From: Prevotella sp. | GTDB taxonomy: Bacteria; Bacteroidota; Bacteroidia; Bacteroidales; Bacteroidaceae | DNA: 64,000 nucleotides | Reading direction: 5' to 3' | Assembly (NCBI GenBank): GCA_016291495.1 | Contig: JAEEXI010000009.1 | Coordinates: 24,616 to 88,615, forward strand | Part shown: one piece after another, positions 14,135 to 26,943 of the stretch | Numbering within the stretch: position 1 is the first letter of the stretch | Layout of the letters: each line of letters opens with the position of its first letter | Made by a program: the position numbers and the translations under genes | The notes under the pieces: model-generated | Databases searched by the model: none | What the model was told of the DNA's origin: nothing | Seen by the model: only the letters and a program-made list of their open reading frames with translations

Positions 14135-15595
14135 TTAGTTGTCTTTCCAGAATCCCCGGGTGAAGATGACCAATACGCTCATAATCTCCAGACGACCAAC
14201 CAGCATCAGGAAGGAACACGTCCACTTGATGAAGTCGGGTAGCTGGCTCCATGACATCTCCGGACCAATCTGGGTTCCCAGCGAGGGACCGACATTGCTG
14301 ATACAGCTCAGGGCTATCGTGATGGCATTGGTGTTGTCGATGCCGGCAACAATCATGATGGTGGCCGACAGGATGACCATCAGGGTGAAGATGGCAAAGA
14401 AGGCGAGCAGCGAGTTGAGTTTCTGCTGGGCAACGGGTTGGCCGTCGATTTTCACGGGGAGGACAGCATTCGGGTGCAGCAGCTTGTGGAACTCATTGCG
14501 TAACACCTTGATGGTCATCACACCGCGGATGCACTTGAAACCGCCTGTGGTGGAACCAGAACAGGCTCCCAGGAACATCAGACAGCCCAGGATGACCCAC
14601 GTGATGTGGGGCCACATGCCGGCATCGTCGTTGAACAGGCCTGTCGTCGTGATAAACGATACCACCTGGAACAATGAGGAGCGGAACGCGCGTTCCAGTC
14701 CGTAGCCATTATGCGACATCAACAGGTACATGATCCATGCTGTGGAGGCGGCGACGACAAAGATATACAGCTTGAACTCCGAACTCTTAAACAGATTGGC
14801 AAACCGAAGACGGAACACTGCCAGATAGAGCATGGTGAAGTTGATTCCGGCAAGGAACTGGAAGAGAATGGCCAGATATTCAATGGTTGGGGAATGGAAG
14901 AAGGCTGCCGAGTCGTTATGCGGGGCGAATCCTCCTGTCGCAGTGGTGGTCATGGCGTAGTTGATACTGTCGAACACGTCCATGCCGGCAAGATAGAATG
15001 AGAGGATGCAGGCAATGGTCAAGCCCGAATAGACAGACCAGATCCATTTCGCCGTCGTCGACAGGCGGGGGTGCATCTTCGAACGGATGGGGCCAGTAGC
15101 CTCGGCGGCAAAGACCTTCACACTGCCACTACCCACCATTGAGGGCAAAATGGCTATCGTGAAGAACACGATTCCCAAGGCACCGATCCATTGCGTCTGC
15201 GTGCGCCAGAAAAGGATGGCATGGGGCATCCATTCCACGTCGTCAATCACCGTGGCTCCTGTGGTGGTAAAGCCGGACATCGTCTCAAAGAAGGCATCTG
15301 TCACATTGTCGATATAACCGCCAATGAGGAAGGGTATCATGCCGAAAATAGTGAACACGGTCCATGTCAGTGTGACTAGCATATAGGCATCACGCCGGCC
15401 GAGGTTGTTATTGGCGTTCCTTCCCAGGAATTTCAGAATGAAGCCGCAGCTGAGGGTAAACAGCGTTGACAGCAGGAAGGCCATCATATCGTCTTCCATA
15501 TAATACAAGGATATACCTGAGCAACAGGCCAGCAAGACTCCTAGTAGCAGGAGCAGCGAACCGATAATCTTGTATATCAGCGGGAAGTTTACCAT
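14135..15595 (-). CDS. trkH: Trk-type potassium uptake membrane protein
   Basis: 486 residues with about ten membrane segments and the repeated pore motifs of the TrkH/KtrB family (FTTTGATV, TTATGGFAPHN, TTTGLFND, GGCSGSTTGG-like GACSGSTTGGFKC). It moves K+ with the NAD-binding TrkA partner, whose gene overlaps its start by 7 nt. Length is normal. Order trkA then trkH with dxs upstream is familiar in Bacteroidales. Confidence 0.92.
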   Translation of the reverse strand: MVNFPLIYKIIGSLLLLLGVLLACCSGISLYYMEDDMMAFLLSTLFTLSCGFILKFLGRNANNNLGRRDAYMLVTLTWTVFTIFGMIPFLIGGYIDNVTDAFFETMSGFTTTGATVIDDVEWMPHAILFWRTQTQWIGALGIVFFTIAILPSMVGSGSVKVFAAEATGPIRSKMHPRLSTTAKWIWSVYSGLTIACILSFYLAGMDVFDSINYAMTTTATGGFAPHNDSAAFFHSPTIEYLAILFQFLAGINFTMLYLAVFRLRFANLFKSSEFKLYIFVVAASTAWIMYLLMSHNGYGLERAFRSSLFQVVSFITTTGLFNDDAGMWPHITWVILGCLMFLGACSGSTTGGFKCIRGVMTIKVLRNEFHKLLHPNAVLPVKIDGQPVAQQKLNSLLAFFAIFTLMVILSATIMIVAGIDNTNAITIALSCISNVGPSLGTQIGPEMSWSQLPDFIKWTCSFLMLVGRLEIMSVLVIFTRGFWKDN

Positions 15596-16947
15596 AGTGC
15601 GTTAGCCTTGAAATACTTCTCCAGTTTCTTCAGGTTGTGTTCGTGACAGAAGACCATGACGGAGTCGCCTGCCATAATCTGGGTGTTACCATTGACGAGG
15701 ATGCCTTCCTCGTTACGCACCAGTCCGCCGATGGTGACACCAAAGGGCAGTCCCAGGTCCTTGACAGGTTTCTTGGTGACTCGGGAACCTTCTGCGGCAA
15801 CGAACTCGGCGACGTCGGAGTCGACCATCATCAGGGAGCGTACATTGGTGACATCCGCGTCGAGCATCATCTGATAGATATGGCTGGCAGCCACCGTCTT
15901 CTTATTGATAATCGTGCCGATGTCCAGACTCTCCGCCATATCCACATAGTCGAGGTTCTCCACCATTGCCACCGTCTTGCGGACACCCAGGCGCTTGGCT
16001 GTCAGACAGGCAAGGATGTTGGTCTCGGCATTGCCTGTCAGGGCGACAAAGGCCTGAGTGGACTCAATGCCTTCCTCTTGCAACAGACCGAGGTCGCGGC
16101 CGTCACCATGGATAATCATGGTGTCGGTATCGCTGAGCAGTTCGTTGAGCTGTTCACAGCGGCGCTCACTCTTCTCGATAATCTTCAGGTTCATGTAGTC
16201 GGGCAGCGTCAGTCCTACGCGTACTGCCGTCTTTCCTCCTCCCATGGCGATAACGTTCTTGACATCCGCATAGTGCTCCTTTCCGGAAATCTTACGGATA
16301 TAGGGAATGTACTCACTCGTCGTCATGAAGTAGGCGAGGTCGTTCACACACAGCATGTCATTACCACTGGGAATCAGGGTCTCACCACCTCGTTTGATGG
16401 CTACAATATGGTAGGGATCGTCAGGACCGCAGAGGGTCTTGAGGGGCTGGTCGAGTATCTCACAGGTCTCACGCAGTTTGATGCCCAGCATGACCAAGGC
16501 TCCGTCGTGAACGTCCCAACGCTGTCTGACCCACGACATCCTCAGGCCATTGGTGATGTCGATGGCGGCAAGGACCTCGGGATAGATGAGGGAGTTGATG
16601 CCCATCTCCTCAAAGAAAGGCTTCAGATGCGGAGCCAGATACTCGTAATTGTCAATGCGTGCCACCGTCTTCTTGGCTCCTAAGGCATGGGCAATGCTGC
16701 AGGCGTTCATGTTCTTGCTCTCATCGGGAGTTACCCCCACAAAGAGGTCGGCAGACTCTGTGCCTGCTTCTTTCAAGATCTTGATGCTCGTAGGAGAGCC
16801 TTGAATCGTCATGATGTCATAACGGCTGTCGAGTCCGGCCAGTCGTGCGGCATCCGGATCAATCAGGACGCAATCCTGATGATCGCGTGACAGAAGTTTC
16901 GACAGGTGAGTTCCTACGGCACCTGCACCGGCAATCACAATCTTCAT
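15589..16947 (-). CDS. trkA: Trk potassium uptake regulatory protein TrkA
   Basis: 452 residues, cytoplasmic NAD(H)-binding gate of the Trk K+ channel. Two Rossmann domains are visible ([13 protein letters not shown] at about 7-19; [15 protein letters not shown] near 233-247), each followed by a RCK_C domain; the end [17 protein letters not shown] is typical. Its ATG overlaps the dxs stop codon (ATGA), and its end overlaps the trkH start, so the three genes form one operon. Confidence 0.92.
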   Translation of the reverse strand: MKIVIAGAGAVGTHLSKLLSRDHQDCVLIDPDAARLAGLDSRYDIMTIQGSPTSIKILKEAGTESADLFVGVTPDESKNMNACSIAHALGAKKTVARIDNYEYLAPHLKPFFEEMGINSLIYPEVLAAIDITNGLRMSWVRQRWDVHDGALVMLGIKLRETCEILDQPLKTLCGPDDPYHIVAIKRGGETLIPSGNDMLCVNDLAYFMTTSEYIPYIRKISGKEHYADVKNVIAMGGGKTAVRVGLTLPDYMNLKIIEKSERRCEQLNELLSDTDTMIIHGDGRDLGLLQEEGIESTQAFVALTGNAETNILACLTAKRLGVRKTVAMVENLDYVDMAESLDIGTIINKKTVAASHIYQMMLDADVTNVRSLMMVDSDVAEFVAAEGSRVTKKPVKDLGLPFGVTIGGLVRNEEGILVNGNTQIMAGDSVMVFCHEHNLKKLEKYFKANALW

Positions 16948-18806
16948 GACTCTATGGCTTTTCTGATACTTGCTGTGTCTATTCCGACAATCTGCTGTAG
17001 TTCATCCACGGTGCCGTGCTCGACAAACTGGTCGTCGGGCATACCCAGTCGGGTGATGCGGGGAGCGTATCCGTGGTCGTTCATCCATTCCAGGACGGCC
17101 GAGCCGAGTCCTCCGCTCTTGACACCGTTCTCCACGGTGATGACGTGCTTGAATTGACGTCCTACCTCTTCGAGGATATTTTCGTCCAGCGGCTTCAGGA
17201 AACGCATGTCATAATGTGCCGCGGTCGTACCCTCAACAGCTTGTGTGACATTATTGCCTATCGGTCCGATAGAGAGTACGGCTACATCCTCTCCGTCTTT
17301 CATCTTGCGACCTGTTCCCACCTTAATCTCCTCGAAAGGACAACGCCAGTTGACCAAGACACCTCCGCCTCTTGGATAACGGATAACAAAAGGTCCCTTG
17401 TCAGGCAGTTGTGCCGTGTACATCATCCGGCGGAGCTCATGCTCGTCCATCGGAGAGGCTATCGTGAGATGGGGAATCGGACGAAGGGCAGCCAGGTCGA
17501 AGGCACCATGATGCGTCGGCCCGTCTTCTCCCACGATGCCGGCACGGTCGAAACAGAAGACAACGTGCAGGTTGAGCAGGGCGACATCATGGATGATGTT
17601 GTCGAAGGCTCTCTGTGAGAAGGCACTGTAGATATTACAGAAGGGGATGAGTCCGTCTTTTGCCATACCACCAGAGAAAGTGACGGCATGGCCTTCAGCA
17701 ATACCTACGTCAAAGGTCCTGTCGGGCATCTCCTTCATCATGATATTCATCGAACAGCCGGACGGCATGGCAGGAGTGACACCCACTATCTTGGGATTCT
17801 GCTGAGCCAGTTCCAGGAGGGTATGCCCGAAGACATCCTGATATTTCTGGGGCTTATTGGGATCTTTATCCACCAGTCGCTCACCGGTCTCCATGTCAAA
17901 CTTTCCTGGTGCATGCCACGTGGTGACATCCTTCTCAGCGGGTGCATAGCCATGTCCTTTCTGGGTATGGAGATGAAGCAGCTTCGGTCCTTTCATGTCT
18001 TTTATCTGACGGAGGATACGTACCAGTTCCTTGATATCATGACCATTGAAAGGACCGAAGTAGCGGATGTTCATACCGTCGAAGATGTTCTGCTGATGGG
18101 AGATGGCGCTCTTGATGGCATTAGCCAGGCGCTGGAGCCCGTTCTGGCGTTCGTCGCTCATCAGTCCCTTTCTGTGCAACCAGTTGTTGGCCTTGAACTT
18201 GATGGCATTATAGGTCTCGTTGGTACTCAAGTTCAGCAGGTATTGCTTCATGCCGCCGACAGAAAGGTCGATGGACATGTTATTGTCGTTCAATATGATG
18301 AGCATATCATTAGGCGAGGAGGACACGTTGTTCAGTCCTTCAAAAGCCAGACCACCACTCAAGGCACCGTCACCGATGACAGCCACTACATGACGATTCT
18401 CCTTGCCTGTCTTCCTGGCAGCCACAGCCATGCCGAGGGCGGCAGAGACCGAATTGCTGGCATGTCCGCAGGCAAAGGTGTCGTATTCACTCTCATAAGG
18501 AGAGGGGAAAGGACGGATGCCTCCCAACTTACGATTGGTGCAGAACTGTTCACGGCGTCCTGTCAGTATCTTATGTCCATAGGCCTGATGTCCCACGTCC
18601 CATACGATACGGTCTTCAGGCGTATCGTAGACGTAATGCAAGGCGACGGTCAGTTCGACGACACCCAAGCTGGAGGCGAGGTGTCCCGGATTCACTGACA
18701 ACTCCTTCACGATGTCCTCGCGAAGTTCTTGGCAAAGTTCAGGAAGTTGGTCGACCGACAGCTTGCGCAAATCGTCGGGATATTTGATGTGATTGAGTAA
18801 TTCCAC
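16944..18806 (-). CDS. dxs: 1-deoxy-D-xylulose-5-phosphate synthase
   Basis: 620 residues from a GTG at 18806 (read [20 protein letters not shown]), first enzyme of the MEP isoprenoid pathway: pyruvate plus glyceraldehyde-3-phosphate to DXP, thiamine-diphosphate dependent. Motifs: [16 protein letters not shown] with NDNNMSI (TPP binding), [34 protein letters not shown]. An ATG exists 13 codons upstream at 18845, but it lies upstream of the only good -7 box (18832-18839) and adds residues no family member has, so the GTG is preferred. The stop overlaps trkA. Confidence 0.93.
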   Translation of the reverse strand: MELLNHIKYPDDLRKLSVDQLPELCQELREDIVKELSVNPGHLASSLGVVELTVALHYVYDTPEDRIVWDVGHQAYGHKILTGRREQFCTNRKLGGIRPFPSPYESEYDTFACGHASNSVSAALGMAVAARKTGKENRHVVAVIGDGALSGGLAFEGLNNVSSSPNDMLIILNDNNMSIDLSVGGMKQYLLNLSTNETYNAIKFKANNWLHRKGLMSDERQNGLQRLANAIKSAISHQQNIFDGMNIRYFGPFNGHDIKELVRILRQIKDMKGPKLLHLHTQKGHGYAPAEKDVTTWHAPGKFDMETGERLVDKDPNKPQKYQDVFGHTLLELAQQNPKIVGVTPAMPSGCSMNIMMKEMPDRTFDVGIAEGHAVTFSGGMAKDGLIPFCNIYSAFSQRAFDNIIHDVALLNLHVVFCFDRAGIVGEDGPTHHGAFDLAALRPIPHLTIASPMDEHELRRMMYTAQLPDKGPFVIRYPRGGGVLVNWRCPFEEIKVGTGRKMKDGEDVAVLSIGPIGNNVTQAVEGTTAAHYDMRFLKPLDENILEEVGRQFKHVITVENGVKSGGLGSAVLEWMNDHGYAPRITRLGMPDDQFVEHGTVDELQQIVGIDTASIRKAIES

Positions 18807-18808
18807 CT

Positions 18809-18826
18809 TAATAATAGCTATTATTA
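18809..18826 (-). promoter_or_regulatory. 18-bp perfect palindrome in dxs leader
   Basis: TAATAATAGCTATTATTA, a perfect palindrome, starts 3 nt upstream of the dxs GTG and sits between the -7 box and the start codon. It could be an operator or fold to hide the start. Confidence 0.7.
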
Positions 18827-18831
18827 TGGTG

Positions 18832-18839
18832 CAAAGATA
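18832..18839 (-). promoter_or_regulatory. Promoter -7 box TATCTTTG for dxs-trkA-trkH
   Basis: Consensus TAnnTTTG on the minus strand, 26 nt from the GTG; decides the dxs start codon. Confidence 0.6.
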
Positions 18840-18859
18840 GTGCAAACTGAGTAAAATGC

Positions 18860-18885
18860 AAAATAAATTCGTATTTATTTTATCG
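18860..18885 (-). terminator. Possible AT-rich terminator hairpin of sprA
   Basis: Perfect 9-bp inverted repeat AAAATAAAT TCGT ATTTATTTT overlapping the sprA stop codon; there is no clean T run, so termination is uncertain. Confidence 0.3.
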
Positions 18886-21800
18886 GGTCAGGCTGAATTT
18901 CAGTGACAACCCGAAGTCATGTGTGGTGGTAGGATAACTGTTTGCCGACAGTAACGGGGTGTTTGTCTGCCTGTCGTAATAGGCGCTTAGTGTCAGCAGA
19001 CGCGATAAGGTGTAATCAGCCATGAAGGAGATCTTCAGTGCTGTATTGCCACTGTTGGCATTGCTGGTACGGGAGGCAATGTCACGGGTGATGGCAGCCT
19101 GGTCACGCAACGAGAAATCCAGTCGCAGATTGAGGTCATGGTTCACGCCAGTCTTAGGTGCCGTACTCGTTGTCTGCTCTTTGGCATTGCCGTTCTTTCT
19201 GCCGCCGCGCTGTGCCTTTTTCACCTTACGGTTGCCCTTGCTTCCGAAGATGTTGAAGTCGCTGATCTTATAAGCCAGTCCCACTACCCAGTCGTTGGAA
19301 CGGCTCTCATTGATCTGTATACTGGTCATCGAGAGGTTGAGGACACGGGTCGTACGGTATTCCACCTTTGCCGTGAGGTTGTTGTTGAACGTCAGGTCAA
19401 TACCGATGAGCGGGGAGAATGACTCGTTGAGACTGACCGTAGGCACGTTATAACCTAAGTAAGAATTGACGCCAGCATTGGCGGTATAGCTGCCTACGGC
19501 ATAGATGCTCTTATAGGCGTGGTTGATGGTGACGCTCTTGAACACATCACGGAACCACGGCAATTTCGACAGTCCCGTATAACGGATGGTCCAGTTAGGC
19601 AATAGGCGGGTGAGGGCAGGGAAGAAACTCAGACTGCCTCCGCTGCTGGTATAGGCAGAGAGGAAGGCAGGAATCATCACACTGGCGCTATAAGGGTCGA
19701 CTGTCGTCCCATACTGTGCCTCGGCCTGTCGCTGGTAGGACTCCAGTAGTCCGCAGAACCGGTCGAAGGAAGCGGAACGGTAACCGTTATTGGCATCTCC
19801 GAGACTTTCCAATGTGGATTTCAGGGAGATGGTTGTCATCGTAAAGGTTCCGCTTTGGGTGGTCGGCATGCCCTCATACATATACTGAATAGACTTTGCC
19901 TTTGTTTCCGTACGACTGGCATTCAGGTCGATCTTCAAATCGCGAACAGGTTCCAGTGTCGCTTTTATCTGCAGGTCGTTCGTCAGGTTGGTGGTAGCGG
20001 GAGTCGCTACACTATCGTTACACAGCAACCATCCGTTGTCGTAAGCCTTCTGCAGGTAACTGTCGTCTGTCAGTCCGAAAGCAAAAGCCAGACCAGGAGT
20101 CAGCACACTGCCTGCCCTTCCCTGTCCGAAGCAGTCACCGATATTGGGAAGGAATCCAGGGACGGACATGGCATATTGATGACGGTAGGATATGCCGATA
20201 GTGCGTACCATCATCAGTACACGGGCTGCTGATTGTGCCGGATTGTACCACCATTGCTTATCAACGGGGGGCTTGGGGGCGATGCTCAACATCAGTTGGA
20301 TGGTGTCCCTGTTGTTGATACGGATACGGTTGTCGTCCAATACCTTGTATTTCAGGGAATATTTCTTTCCGTCCTTCGTACGTGCTGTGACATTCAACCG
20401 CTTCGATTTCTTCCCGTGGTTGACGATGATGGAGGAGTCGGCCATCAGCGTTACCTCTTTCTGCCACGCATTCTGGTTCTTTGGCAGAATCTTCTCCTCT
20501 TTCTTGGTTTGTTTGTCGTTCTTGTCCTTGGAGACATTCTTGTCCTTGGAGGCATTCTTGTCCTTGGAGGCATTCTTGTCCTTGGCCGTATTCTTTTTCC
20601 TGCTGTTATTATTGGAGGAAGCTGCCTTCTTAAACCGTTCGTTGGCTTTCTTGAGGAAAGGAATGTGGTTGTAGAGCGTCTCCATGTTGAAATTACCGTT
20701 GACATTCAGCTGACGGGTATTGGCAATGGTATTTCCCAAAGAGGTGCCGTCTTCCAGATCGGTACCGCGAATCCATCTGTAGGTCGCATTATAGCTGGCA
20801 TCGGATGTTATCCAGTCGAAGACGGGCAGCTTATTCAAAGGAAGCTGCAGGGAGGCGGTAAATGTCTGTTGGTAGTCAAGGGGGGTTCCGAAGTGGCGTA
20901 AGCTATGCCATACGGAGTCTTTCCATGCCTCATAGCGGTCTGGATAGAGGTCTTTATTGATGGGCCTCTCGTCATAGGGCTCCTCAATCTCGGCGTGGGT
21001 TGCCGACGTGAAGTTCATGTGCAGGTTCTTGGTGAGGTCCCATCGGATGGAGAACTCACGGTTCCACAGGAATTGAGAATTAAACGTGACAGGGAGCCGC
21101 TCTCCGTTCAGGTCTTCCATGTCGCGTTCCTGTAACTCATAGTAGGAACGGGTTATCTCCGTATTAAACGAGACGCTTTGGGGCAACCAGTTCAGTCCGA
21201 ACTGTTTGGGATATTGCATCCATTTCGATTTGCTCTTATTGTTCTTGAATGGTTCCCAGGCCTTATAGACGGGGCTCCAGTTGTAACTCAGGGCGCCACG
21301 CCAGTTATCCTCTTTCTCGTAGACCGTCGTCTCACCACTGGTATGACGATGGGAATGGCTGTATGAGAACGAGAAGTTGGCAGGGTCATAAGGCATCGGA
21401 TGCCGCTTGGTCTTGATACCCACCCGTACGTTGGACAGTGAGAAATTCGTCGTAGTCGTCTTCGTAACGGCAATGCTTTCGATAGAGTCCCGTTCCTGTT
21501 GGTTGATAGTAGCATCCAAGGCATCCTTGAGTTCCAAGTCAGTATCCAACGGGTTGTATTTCGGACGTTTCTCCTCCTTGGTGACGGAGTAGTAGAGCGG
21601 TGCGCTTACCTTTGCCTTGTCAGGGAAGAACTTACCCAGTTCGACATTCGCTGTGATGGAGTAGGTCTTATAGTCATCCATGGAACGTTGCAGGATGCCT
21701 TCTTCCAGTCCACCGAACCCGGCAGTCATGATCTTACCTGTCATATTGAGCGTGCCGACATCCGACAACTGGAGGTTCAGGGCACCGCTGGCAGCCCATC

Positions 21801-24800
21801 CGCCATTACTGTTCGTTTCCATCAGGCGCAGCTCGTTGACCCAGACCTCTCCCGATTTCGGTTCGTCAGAGATATTACGGACACCAATCATCATCGTCTT
21901 CACTTCTCCCAAAGTAGGATTACCCATAATACTGATGGTATTCTTGGGGTTGTTAGGGTCGGCCTGCGAGTACAGTTGGTTATAGGAAGCTCCGCCTGTG
22001 GCCCTCGCCTTGTTACGTTCTTTCTTCAAGTTCGTAAATAATGAGAGGTCCATATCCAACATATTGTCCTGAGGCCATACCGCCCGGCAGTCCTCTACGT
22101 TGTATTTGTTGTAGTCGTTACGGTCAGGGGTCAGGGAGAGTGGGATGACGTATTCGTAGTAGTTGTTCTTGTAGTCATTACCCAACCGGATGAAGACAGC
22201 CAATTCACCGTCCTTCAGGTTCGTGTCGTCAATCTCGTGGTTGGCATGATTGAACATCTGGAGGTGCTTGTATCGGCGTAAGTCGAGCATGGTGTTCTTA
22301 TAGACAGCTTTCGACTCACCAGGAGCCAGATGATGGACATCCATCTTCATCGACTGCTCGTTCTCTTCCACCAATTGAGGCTGTGAGGGGTCTGTTGACC
22401 TGCTGATACCTGGAGGCAGCACATAGTTGACGGGACGTTTGTCGTTGTTCTCTTCGATATTGACGGCGCTGACCTCCAGCGATCCGCTTTCTGCTACGGT
22501 TGACAGCGGTTGGTGGTAGATACGCCATTCTCCACGTACCAGGTCAAGAGAACCGAAACGCAGGAAAATCGGGCGCTTGAACTGAGTCAGGAACATACGC
22601 ATGAAACGGATACTGGTGAAGTCGCCAATGCTACCTACACGCTCGTCATACTGGTCAAGGGGAATGCGGAACTGATACCATTTCACCGTCTCACGAGTAC
22701 CGTTACGGAGGGCAACACTTGCCTCACGTATATCCGTAATGTGGTTTCTGCCCATCTGCATGTCCTCTGGTCGGATGCTGACCCTATACTGGTAGTACCG
22801 CTCGTATTCATTCAGGGTGTAGTCCTGGTTGATATCCTCTACATCGGGGAAGGTCTTATAGCTCGTATCGAAGCCTTCCGTCTGCTGTTCACTGTCAGGC
22901 GAGTTACCCTGTGGCAGGTTGATACGCTTGTAACGGTCGAGGATGGAGGCTTGTCGCGCATCCAGGTCTGAGCCACGGAAGTAGTGGTAGTTATCGTTGG
23001 CCGGGTCGGCATTCCATGCAGCACGTACACTGTCGTTCACGCTGACGTTACTGAGGAAATTGGCATAGGCAGGCTTTGCTCTCTCTTCCTCGTCGTTCAA
23101 ACCATCTAATCCGATATCCTGTTTGGCTCGTGCACCAGATGACGTGGCGAAGGCATAGGTCTGTGTGGCCTGGACAGGAATCTTACCCCATGCACTGTTG
23201 GTGAACGAACCAGTACCGTCGACAGGCATGCCACTTTCGTAGAACTTCTTACCGTCACGGAGGATATCCTCACTGACCTCACCCAGGTTGATATACAGGT
23301 CGCCGCTATATTCCGAAGCATCACCCTCTCGTGAGGAATAGATAAACGGATCCAGCATCCAGAACTCGATATATTCTATATTCGCCGTCTCAAAGTCGTT
23401 GGTGTCCAGCTTACGCATCATACCGCCCCATCGCTGTTGCGGTTTGGTGAGTTTTCCGTCCATCGTTACCTCTGTCGTCAGATTATAGGCGCCACGCTCC
23501 TCTGGGTAGTAGGCGAGGTCGAGGATGGGAAGTGTTGCAGTAGCACCGCTATAGGTACTCTGTTGCCTGTTCGGATAAAGCTCACTCACATAGACGGCAC
23601 GGACATAGTGGTTCGACAACTGCTCAAGGTCGCTCTTAATATGACTGGGGGTCAGGGATGATGAACGGTAGGTGAAGAGCGGATCGATGTTATACCATGC
23701 CAGCAGTGAACGGTTGAAACCACTGGTCACGGAGTCCTTGTCATTATGTTCCTTGAACATGGAGGGCACACTTGACAATACCCATGCCTTAGGCTCGCTG
23801 ACATCAATCCCGTTCTTGGCATTCTCAAAATCGTCGATGTACGACGCATTATCCTGTGTACCTCCCGCCTGTCCTGCAATGAGTTGGGCAAACTCCCCCG
23901 TGAAGGTGATTTGCGAAGGTTGCGTACAATGCAGGAAAGGCAACTTGTCCAACATCTTGGTGAGCCACTGGCTTTCATGCTTCCAGTTGATATTCACGCC
24001 CCAGAGAGTGTTCTTTAACGGCTCAGAACCCATGGTGACCTTCGAGGTCAGCGTCTGTTCCGTCAGGTGCTGTATGGTACCGCCAATCTGCAGGTCTTTC
24101 GAGAAGTCGTACTCCCAGTTCAGACCCAGCATGGTCTTTCGTTGCATGCCGTAGTCCGTATTGCTTTCCAGTGATACATTGACGCTTGTTCCGGCATCAA
24201 TGATGCTCTGGTTCAAGATGGTCACCTCACCTGCCGAGTAGTCAACGCTATAGTCTGAGCCTTCTGTGAGGATGACACCGCCTGCCGTGACGACAACCGA
24301 ACCCTGTGGTACGTTATAGGCACCCAGTGAAATGACATTGGCGGATGTTCCCTTGAACTGACCCACCAACAGGTATTTGTTTTTGTCGGTCATCTGCAGG
24401 GCGGCCGTCCTGGTGGTGTCGTAGAGCTCATAGAATGTGTATTTGGCTATCTTCTCGGGAGAAACATGGTTCTTTTCCAGGAACTGGTGGAGTGTCTTGC
24501 CAAACGGTTCGACAGAAGGGAAGAACACACGACCCTCGCTGACGGTATAGCCTTCTACGAAGTCGAAATATCCGTTTGGATGTGCCCTGTTGTTATTGTC
24601 TAGGCGGTCGCATCCCAGTCCACGAAGCAGGGTAATGTCCTTGACCTCAGGAATGTAGGTCAGATAGACGCCTGCCGTATCGCTTTGGAACTTGATGTCG
24701 AGGCGGAACCTGGTCTTCTCTACATTCGAAGCGAGGTAGTAGACGTTTTTCATCATCAACTCCCAGTTGTTCTGTGACGGATTATTACTGGTATTCTTCA

Positions 24801-26322
24801 GCGATTTCACAAACAACGCCTCCCCGGCAGCGGTGTGGTCGCTGGCAAACTCTCCCACCTGATAGACCCGTCCTCCGTAAGTGAACTCAAAGGCAACGCC
24901 CAGCACCTGGTCCGTTTGGATGCCAGCCTTGAGGGATACATATCCCAGTGCAGTATTGACTTTGTACTCAGAGCTGTTCAGCAGGCGTGCCGAAGCCAGT
25001 TTCTCATAGTCGATACCTCCCGTGAAGCCGATAATACCGTCGAGCACCGTCGATGTCTGGTCGATGTTACGGGCATCCGCATAGGTGGTTATCATACTGC
25101 TGTACTCACTGTTGGCATCATTGCTGGGAATGGTGGACACCGTACCTCCTGAACCCCAACGGGTGGAAGTACTCTCGGCGAGGTCGGTCAGGGCGATGAT
25201 ATTACGGGTGTTGGCAGTCGTTCCTGTCTTGTTGGTGACCCATATCTCAACCCGTGAAATCTGAATACCGGTCATGATGTTAGGCAGTTTCTGCATGGCA
25301 TCATCATAGTGTTCCCTGAAATACTTTGCCAGGAAGAAGTGACGGTTCTCCTCATAGTCGGCAACGTTCAACTCAAAGGGCGTCAACTGTACACCACCCT
25401 TGGATGACACGCTGGACGTTTTGGATTTCTTCTGCGAGAAGACGGTCTGCAGTTTCAGTTTGCCAAACTGCATGTCCGTGCGGACACCAAAGAGGCTGGA
25501 GGCTCCCTTCACCAGTGAGTTGTTGGTGGGGAAGGTGACGTTACCAGCTTCGATGAGTTTGATGATCTCATCTTCCTTACCCTCGTAGCGCAGTTTGATG
25601 TTCTTGGTATCGAAGTCGAAAGTGGCATCGGTATTGTAGTTCAGGTTCATGTTCACCTTGTCGCCTACCTTACCCGACACGTTCAGGTTGATTTTCTCAT
25701 CGAAGTCAACGGCCTTGGTCTTTCTGTTACGTTCCGGCAATGAGGGATTGTCGATGATCTTGAAATTGCCGCCCAGCTTCAACTCTGCCGTTCCCTGAGT
25801 CTTGATGCGCACGCCACCGGGACCGAAAATCTTCTCCGCTGGACCTATGTCGAAGTGCATGTCGGCAAAGTCGAACTTGTCCTTGCCCTTGGCAGCAAAG
25901 TTGGCAGCGTTCTTCTGACGGAAATACTGGCGCAGTTCACGCTGACGGCTCCACTCCTGGTATTCCTCCGGCAGCATCAGGATAGGGGTGTTCAGATACA
26001 GGCTGCCTATCTTAGAGCCTATCAAGTAGTAACCCAGTGAGTCGTTATACTCAGCCTGTTGCTTGATGTTCTCTGGTATGCGGAGGTCGACAACCGACGA
26101 GTCAAGGTCGCTGACGACCACAGGACTGGTCTTCTTGATTTTCCAGCGGGGATGGAGCAGGGAGTCGGGAATTTCTTCTTCCTCGGTCACTAACGTCGGC
26201 TGTGCCTTGATGGAATCTTTCTCGTCAGGACGTGAAGGGAAGGGGAATACCGTAGGCAGCATGTGTGCCAGGGCAACCATGCTGATGAGCAAAAAAATAA
26301 TATATACTCCGATTCTCTTCAC
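18880..26322 (-). CDS. sprA: SprA, type IX secretion outer-membrane translocon
   Basis: 2,480 residues, the normal size for SprA, the giant 36-strand outer-membrane barrel through which type IX secretion substrates leave the cell. Signal-anchor start [19 protein letters not shown]; then characteristic N-terminal blocks ([61 protein letters not shown]) and later conserved blocks ([26 protein letters not shown]). A Lys/Asp/Asn repeat (KDKNAS x4) interrupts it near residue 1,920, probably in a surface loop. The barrel end has the typical [11 protein letters not shown] closing strand. ruvA lies 10 nt upstream, an arrangement common in Bacteroidetes. It could export the GLUG protein at the left edge. 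Confidence 0.95.
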   Translation of the reverse strand: MKRIGVYIIFLLISMVALAHMLPTVFPFPSRPDEKDSIKAQPTLVTEEEEIPDSLLHPRWKIKKTSPVVVSDLDSSVVDLRIPENIKQQAEYNDSLGYYLIGSKIGSLYLNTPILMLPEEYQEWSRQRELRQYFRQKNAANFAAKGKDKFDFADMHFDIGPAEKIFGPGGVRIKTQGTAELKLGGNFKIIDNPSLPERNRKTKAVDFDEKINLNVSGKVGDKVNMNLNYNTDATFDFDTKNIKLRYEGKEDEIIKLIEAGNVTFPTNNSLVKGASSLFGVRTDMQFGKLKLQTVFSQKKSKTSSVSSKGGVQLTPFELNVADYEENRHFFLAKYFREHYDDAMQKLPNIMTGIQISRVEIWVTNKTGTTANTRNIIALTDLAESTSTRWGSGGTVSTIPSNDANSEYSSMITTYADARNIDQTSTVLDGIIGFTGGIDYEKLASARLLNSSEYKVNTALGYVSLKAGIQTDQVLGVAFEFTYGGRVYQVGEFASDHTAAGEALFVKSLKNTSNNPSQNNWELMMKNVYYLASNVEKTRFRLDIKFQSDTAGVYLTYIPEVKDITLLRGLGCDRLDNNNRAHPNGYFDFVEGYTVSEGRVFFPSVEPFGKTLHQFLEKNHVSPEKIAKYTFYELYDTTRTAALQMTDKNKYLLVGQFKGTSANVISLGAYNVPQGSVVVTAGGVILTEGSDYSVDYSAGEVTILNQSIIDAGTSVNVSLESNTDYGMQRKTMLGLNWEYDFSKDLQIGGTIQHLTEQTLTSKVTMGSEPLKNTLWGVNINWKHESQWLTKMLDKLPFLHCTQPSQITFTGEFAQLIAGQAGGTQDNASYIDDFENAKNGIDVSEPKAWVLSSVPSMFKEHNDKDSVTSGFNRSLLAWYNIDPLFTYRSSSLTPSHIKSDLEQLSNHYVRAVYVSELYPNRQQSTYSGATATLPILDLAYYPEERGAYNLTTEVTMDGKLTKPQQRWGGMMRKLDTNDFETANIEYIEFWMLDPFIYSSREGDASEYSGDLYINLGEVSEDILRDGKKFYESGMPVDGTGSFTNSAWGKIPVQATQTYAFATSSGARAKQDIGLDGLNDEEERAKPAYANFLSNVSVNDSVRAAWNADPANDNYHYFRGSDLDARQASILDRYKRINLPQGNSPDSEQQTEGFDTSYKTFPDVEDINQDYTLNEYERYYQYRVSIRPEDMQMGRNHITDIREASVALRNGTRETVKWYQFRIPLDQYDERVGSIGDFTSIRFMRMFLTQFKRPIFLRFGSLDLVRGEWRIYHQPLSTVAESGSLEVSAVNIEENNDKRPVNYVLPPGISRSTDPSQPQLVEENEQSMKMDVHHLAPGESKAVYKNTMLDLRRYKHLQMFNHANHEIDDTNLKDGELAVFIRLGNDYKNNYYEYVIPLSLTPDRNDYNKYNVEDCRAVWPQDNMLDMDLSLFTNLKKERNKARATGGASYNQLYSQADPNNPKNTISIMGNPTLGEVKTMMIGVRNISDEPKSGEVWVNELRLMETNSNGGWAASGALNLQLSDVGTLNMTGKIMTAGFGGLEEGILQRSMDDYKTYSITANVELGKFFPDKAKVSAPLYYSVTKEEKRPKYNPLDTDLELKDALDATINQQERDSIESIAVTKTTTTNFSLSNVRVGIKTKRHPMPYDPANFSFSYSHSHRHTSGETTVYEKEDNWRGALSYNWSPVYKAWEPFKNNKSKSKWMQYPKQFGLNWLPQSVSFNTEITRSYYELQERDMEDLNGERLPVTFNSQFLWNREFSIRWDLTKNLHMNFTSATHAEIEEPYDERPINKDLYPDRYEAWKDSVWHSLRHFGTPLDYQQTFTASLQLPLNKLPVFDWITSDASYNATYRWIRGTDLEDGTSLGNTIANTRQLNVNGNFNMETLYNHIPFLKKANERFKKAASSNNNSRKKNTAKDKNASKDKNASKDKNVSKDKNDKQTKKEEKILPKNQNAWQKEVTLMADSSIIVNHGKKSKRLNVTARTKDGKKYSLKYKVLDDNRIRINNRDTIQLMLSIAPKPPVDKQWWYNPAQSAARVLMMVRTIGISYRHQYAMSVPGFLPNIGDCFGQGRAGSVLTPGLAFAFGLTDDSYLQKAYDNGWLLCNDSVATPATTNLTNDLQIKATLEPVRDLKIDLNASRTETKAKSIQYMYEGMPTTQSGTFTMTTISLKSTLESLGDANNGYRSASFDRFCGLLESYQRQAEAQYGTTVDPYSASVMIPAFLSAYTSSGGSLSFFPALTRLLPNWTIRYTGLSKLPWFRDVFKSVTINHAYKSIYAVGSYTANAGVNSYLGYNVPTVSLNESFSPLIGIDLTFNNNLTAKVEYRTTRVLNLSMTSIQINESRSNDWVVGLAYKISDFNIFGSKGNRKVKKAQRGGRKNGNAKEQTTSTAPKTGVNHDLNLRLDFSLRDQAAITRDIASRTSNANSGNTALKISFMADYTLSRLLTLSAYYDRQTNTPLLSANSYPTTTHDFGLSLKFSLTR
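20519..20590 (-). repeat. 18-bp tandem repeat inside sprA
   Basis: Four copies of an 18-bp unit encode KDKNAS / KDKNAS / KDKNVS / KDKN, in a lysine-rich stretch ([10 protein letters not shown]...DKQTKKEEK). In-frame, so copy changes would alter only loop length. Confidence 0.85.
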
Positions 26323-26332
26323 GCTATATGCT

Positions 26333-26935
26333 TCACTTTATTTGTTTCAAGGCAAGCTTCACCACCTGCTCGACGGGAGCGTCAGGCTGCTCCTGGAGAA
26401 TGGCGACGACGACCTTCTGGGTGGGGGCTGGCGAGAAACCCAGCATCGTGAGGGCTGCCACTGCCTCGTCTCTCACGGCATTGTTGACGGGGGCGGCAAT
26501 GGTTCCGCCAGCAGGTATCTCGTCGGCAATACCCAAGGCAACAATCTTGTCGCGCAGATCGACGATGATGCGCTGGGCCGTCATCTTACCGATGCCCTTG
26601 ATGCCTTTCACTACCCGTTCATTACCTGTCGAGATGGCACTGCATAGCTCTGCCACACTCATCGACGAGAGCATCATGCGGGCGGTATTCGGACCTACGC
26701 CGCTGACGGAGATCAGCAGTTCAAACATCTCACGTTCCTTCTTGTTCACAAAACCATACAATACATGGGCGTCCTCACGAATCGACTCATAGACGTAGAG
26801 CTTCGCCTCTTTCTTGCCCTGAATAGCACTGTAGCTATTCAGTGAGATATTCAGACCGTAACCCACTCCTGCCGCTTCAATCGTTGCCAGGGCAGGGGTC
26901 AGTTCCGTCAACTCACCCTTTACATATTCTATCAT
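26333..26935 (-). CDS. ruvA: Holliday junction branch migration subunit RuvA
   Basis: 200 residues, the DNA-junction-binding tetramer subunit that loads the RuvB motor. N-terminal OB domain ([30 protein letters not shown]), helix-hairpin-helix pair around [14 protein letters not shown] and [17 protein letters not shown], and a C-terminal RuvB-contact domain ([16 protein letters not shown]) after a flexible linker. Full length. First gene of a ruvA-sprA pair. Confidence 0.95.
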   Translation of the reverse strand: MIEYVKGELTELTPALATIEAAGVGYGLNISLNSYSAIQGKKEAKLYVYESIREDAHVLYGFVNKKEREMFELLISVSGVGPNTARMMLSSMSVAELCSAISTGNERVVKGIKGIGKMTAQRIIVDLRDKIVALGIADEIPAGGTIAAPVNNAVRDEAVAALTMLGFSPAPTQKVVVAILQEQPDAPVEQVVKLALKQIK

Positions 26936-26943
26936 AACGCATG

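Noticed and set aside
12408..18698. Plus-strand frames of 180-350 codons opposite manA, trkA, dxs and the TPR gene
   Set aside because: Each mirrors a well-supported minus-strand gene, has no promoter, and has His/Gln/Val-rich shadow composition.
18807..18845. ATG start of dxs at 18845
   Set aside because: It lies upstream of the -7 box and adds residues not found in Dxs proteins.
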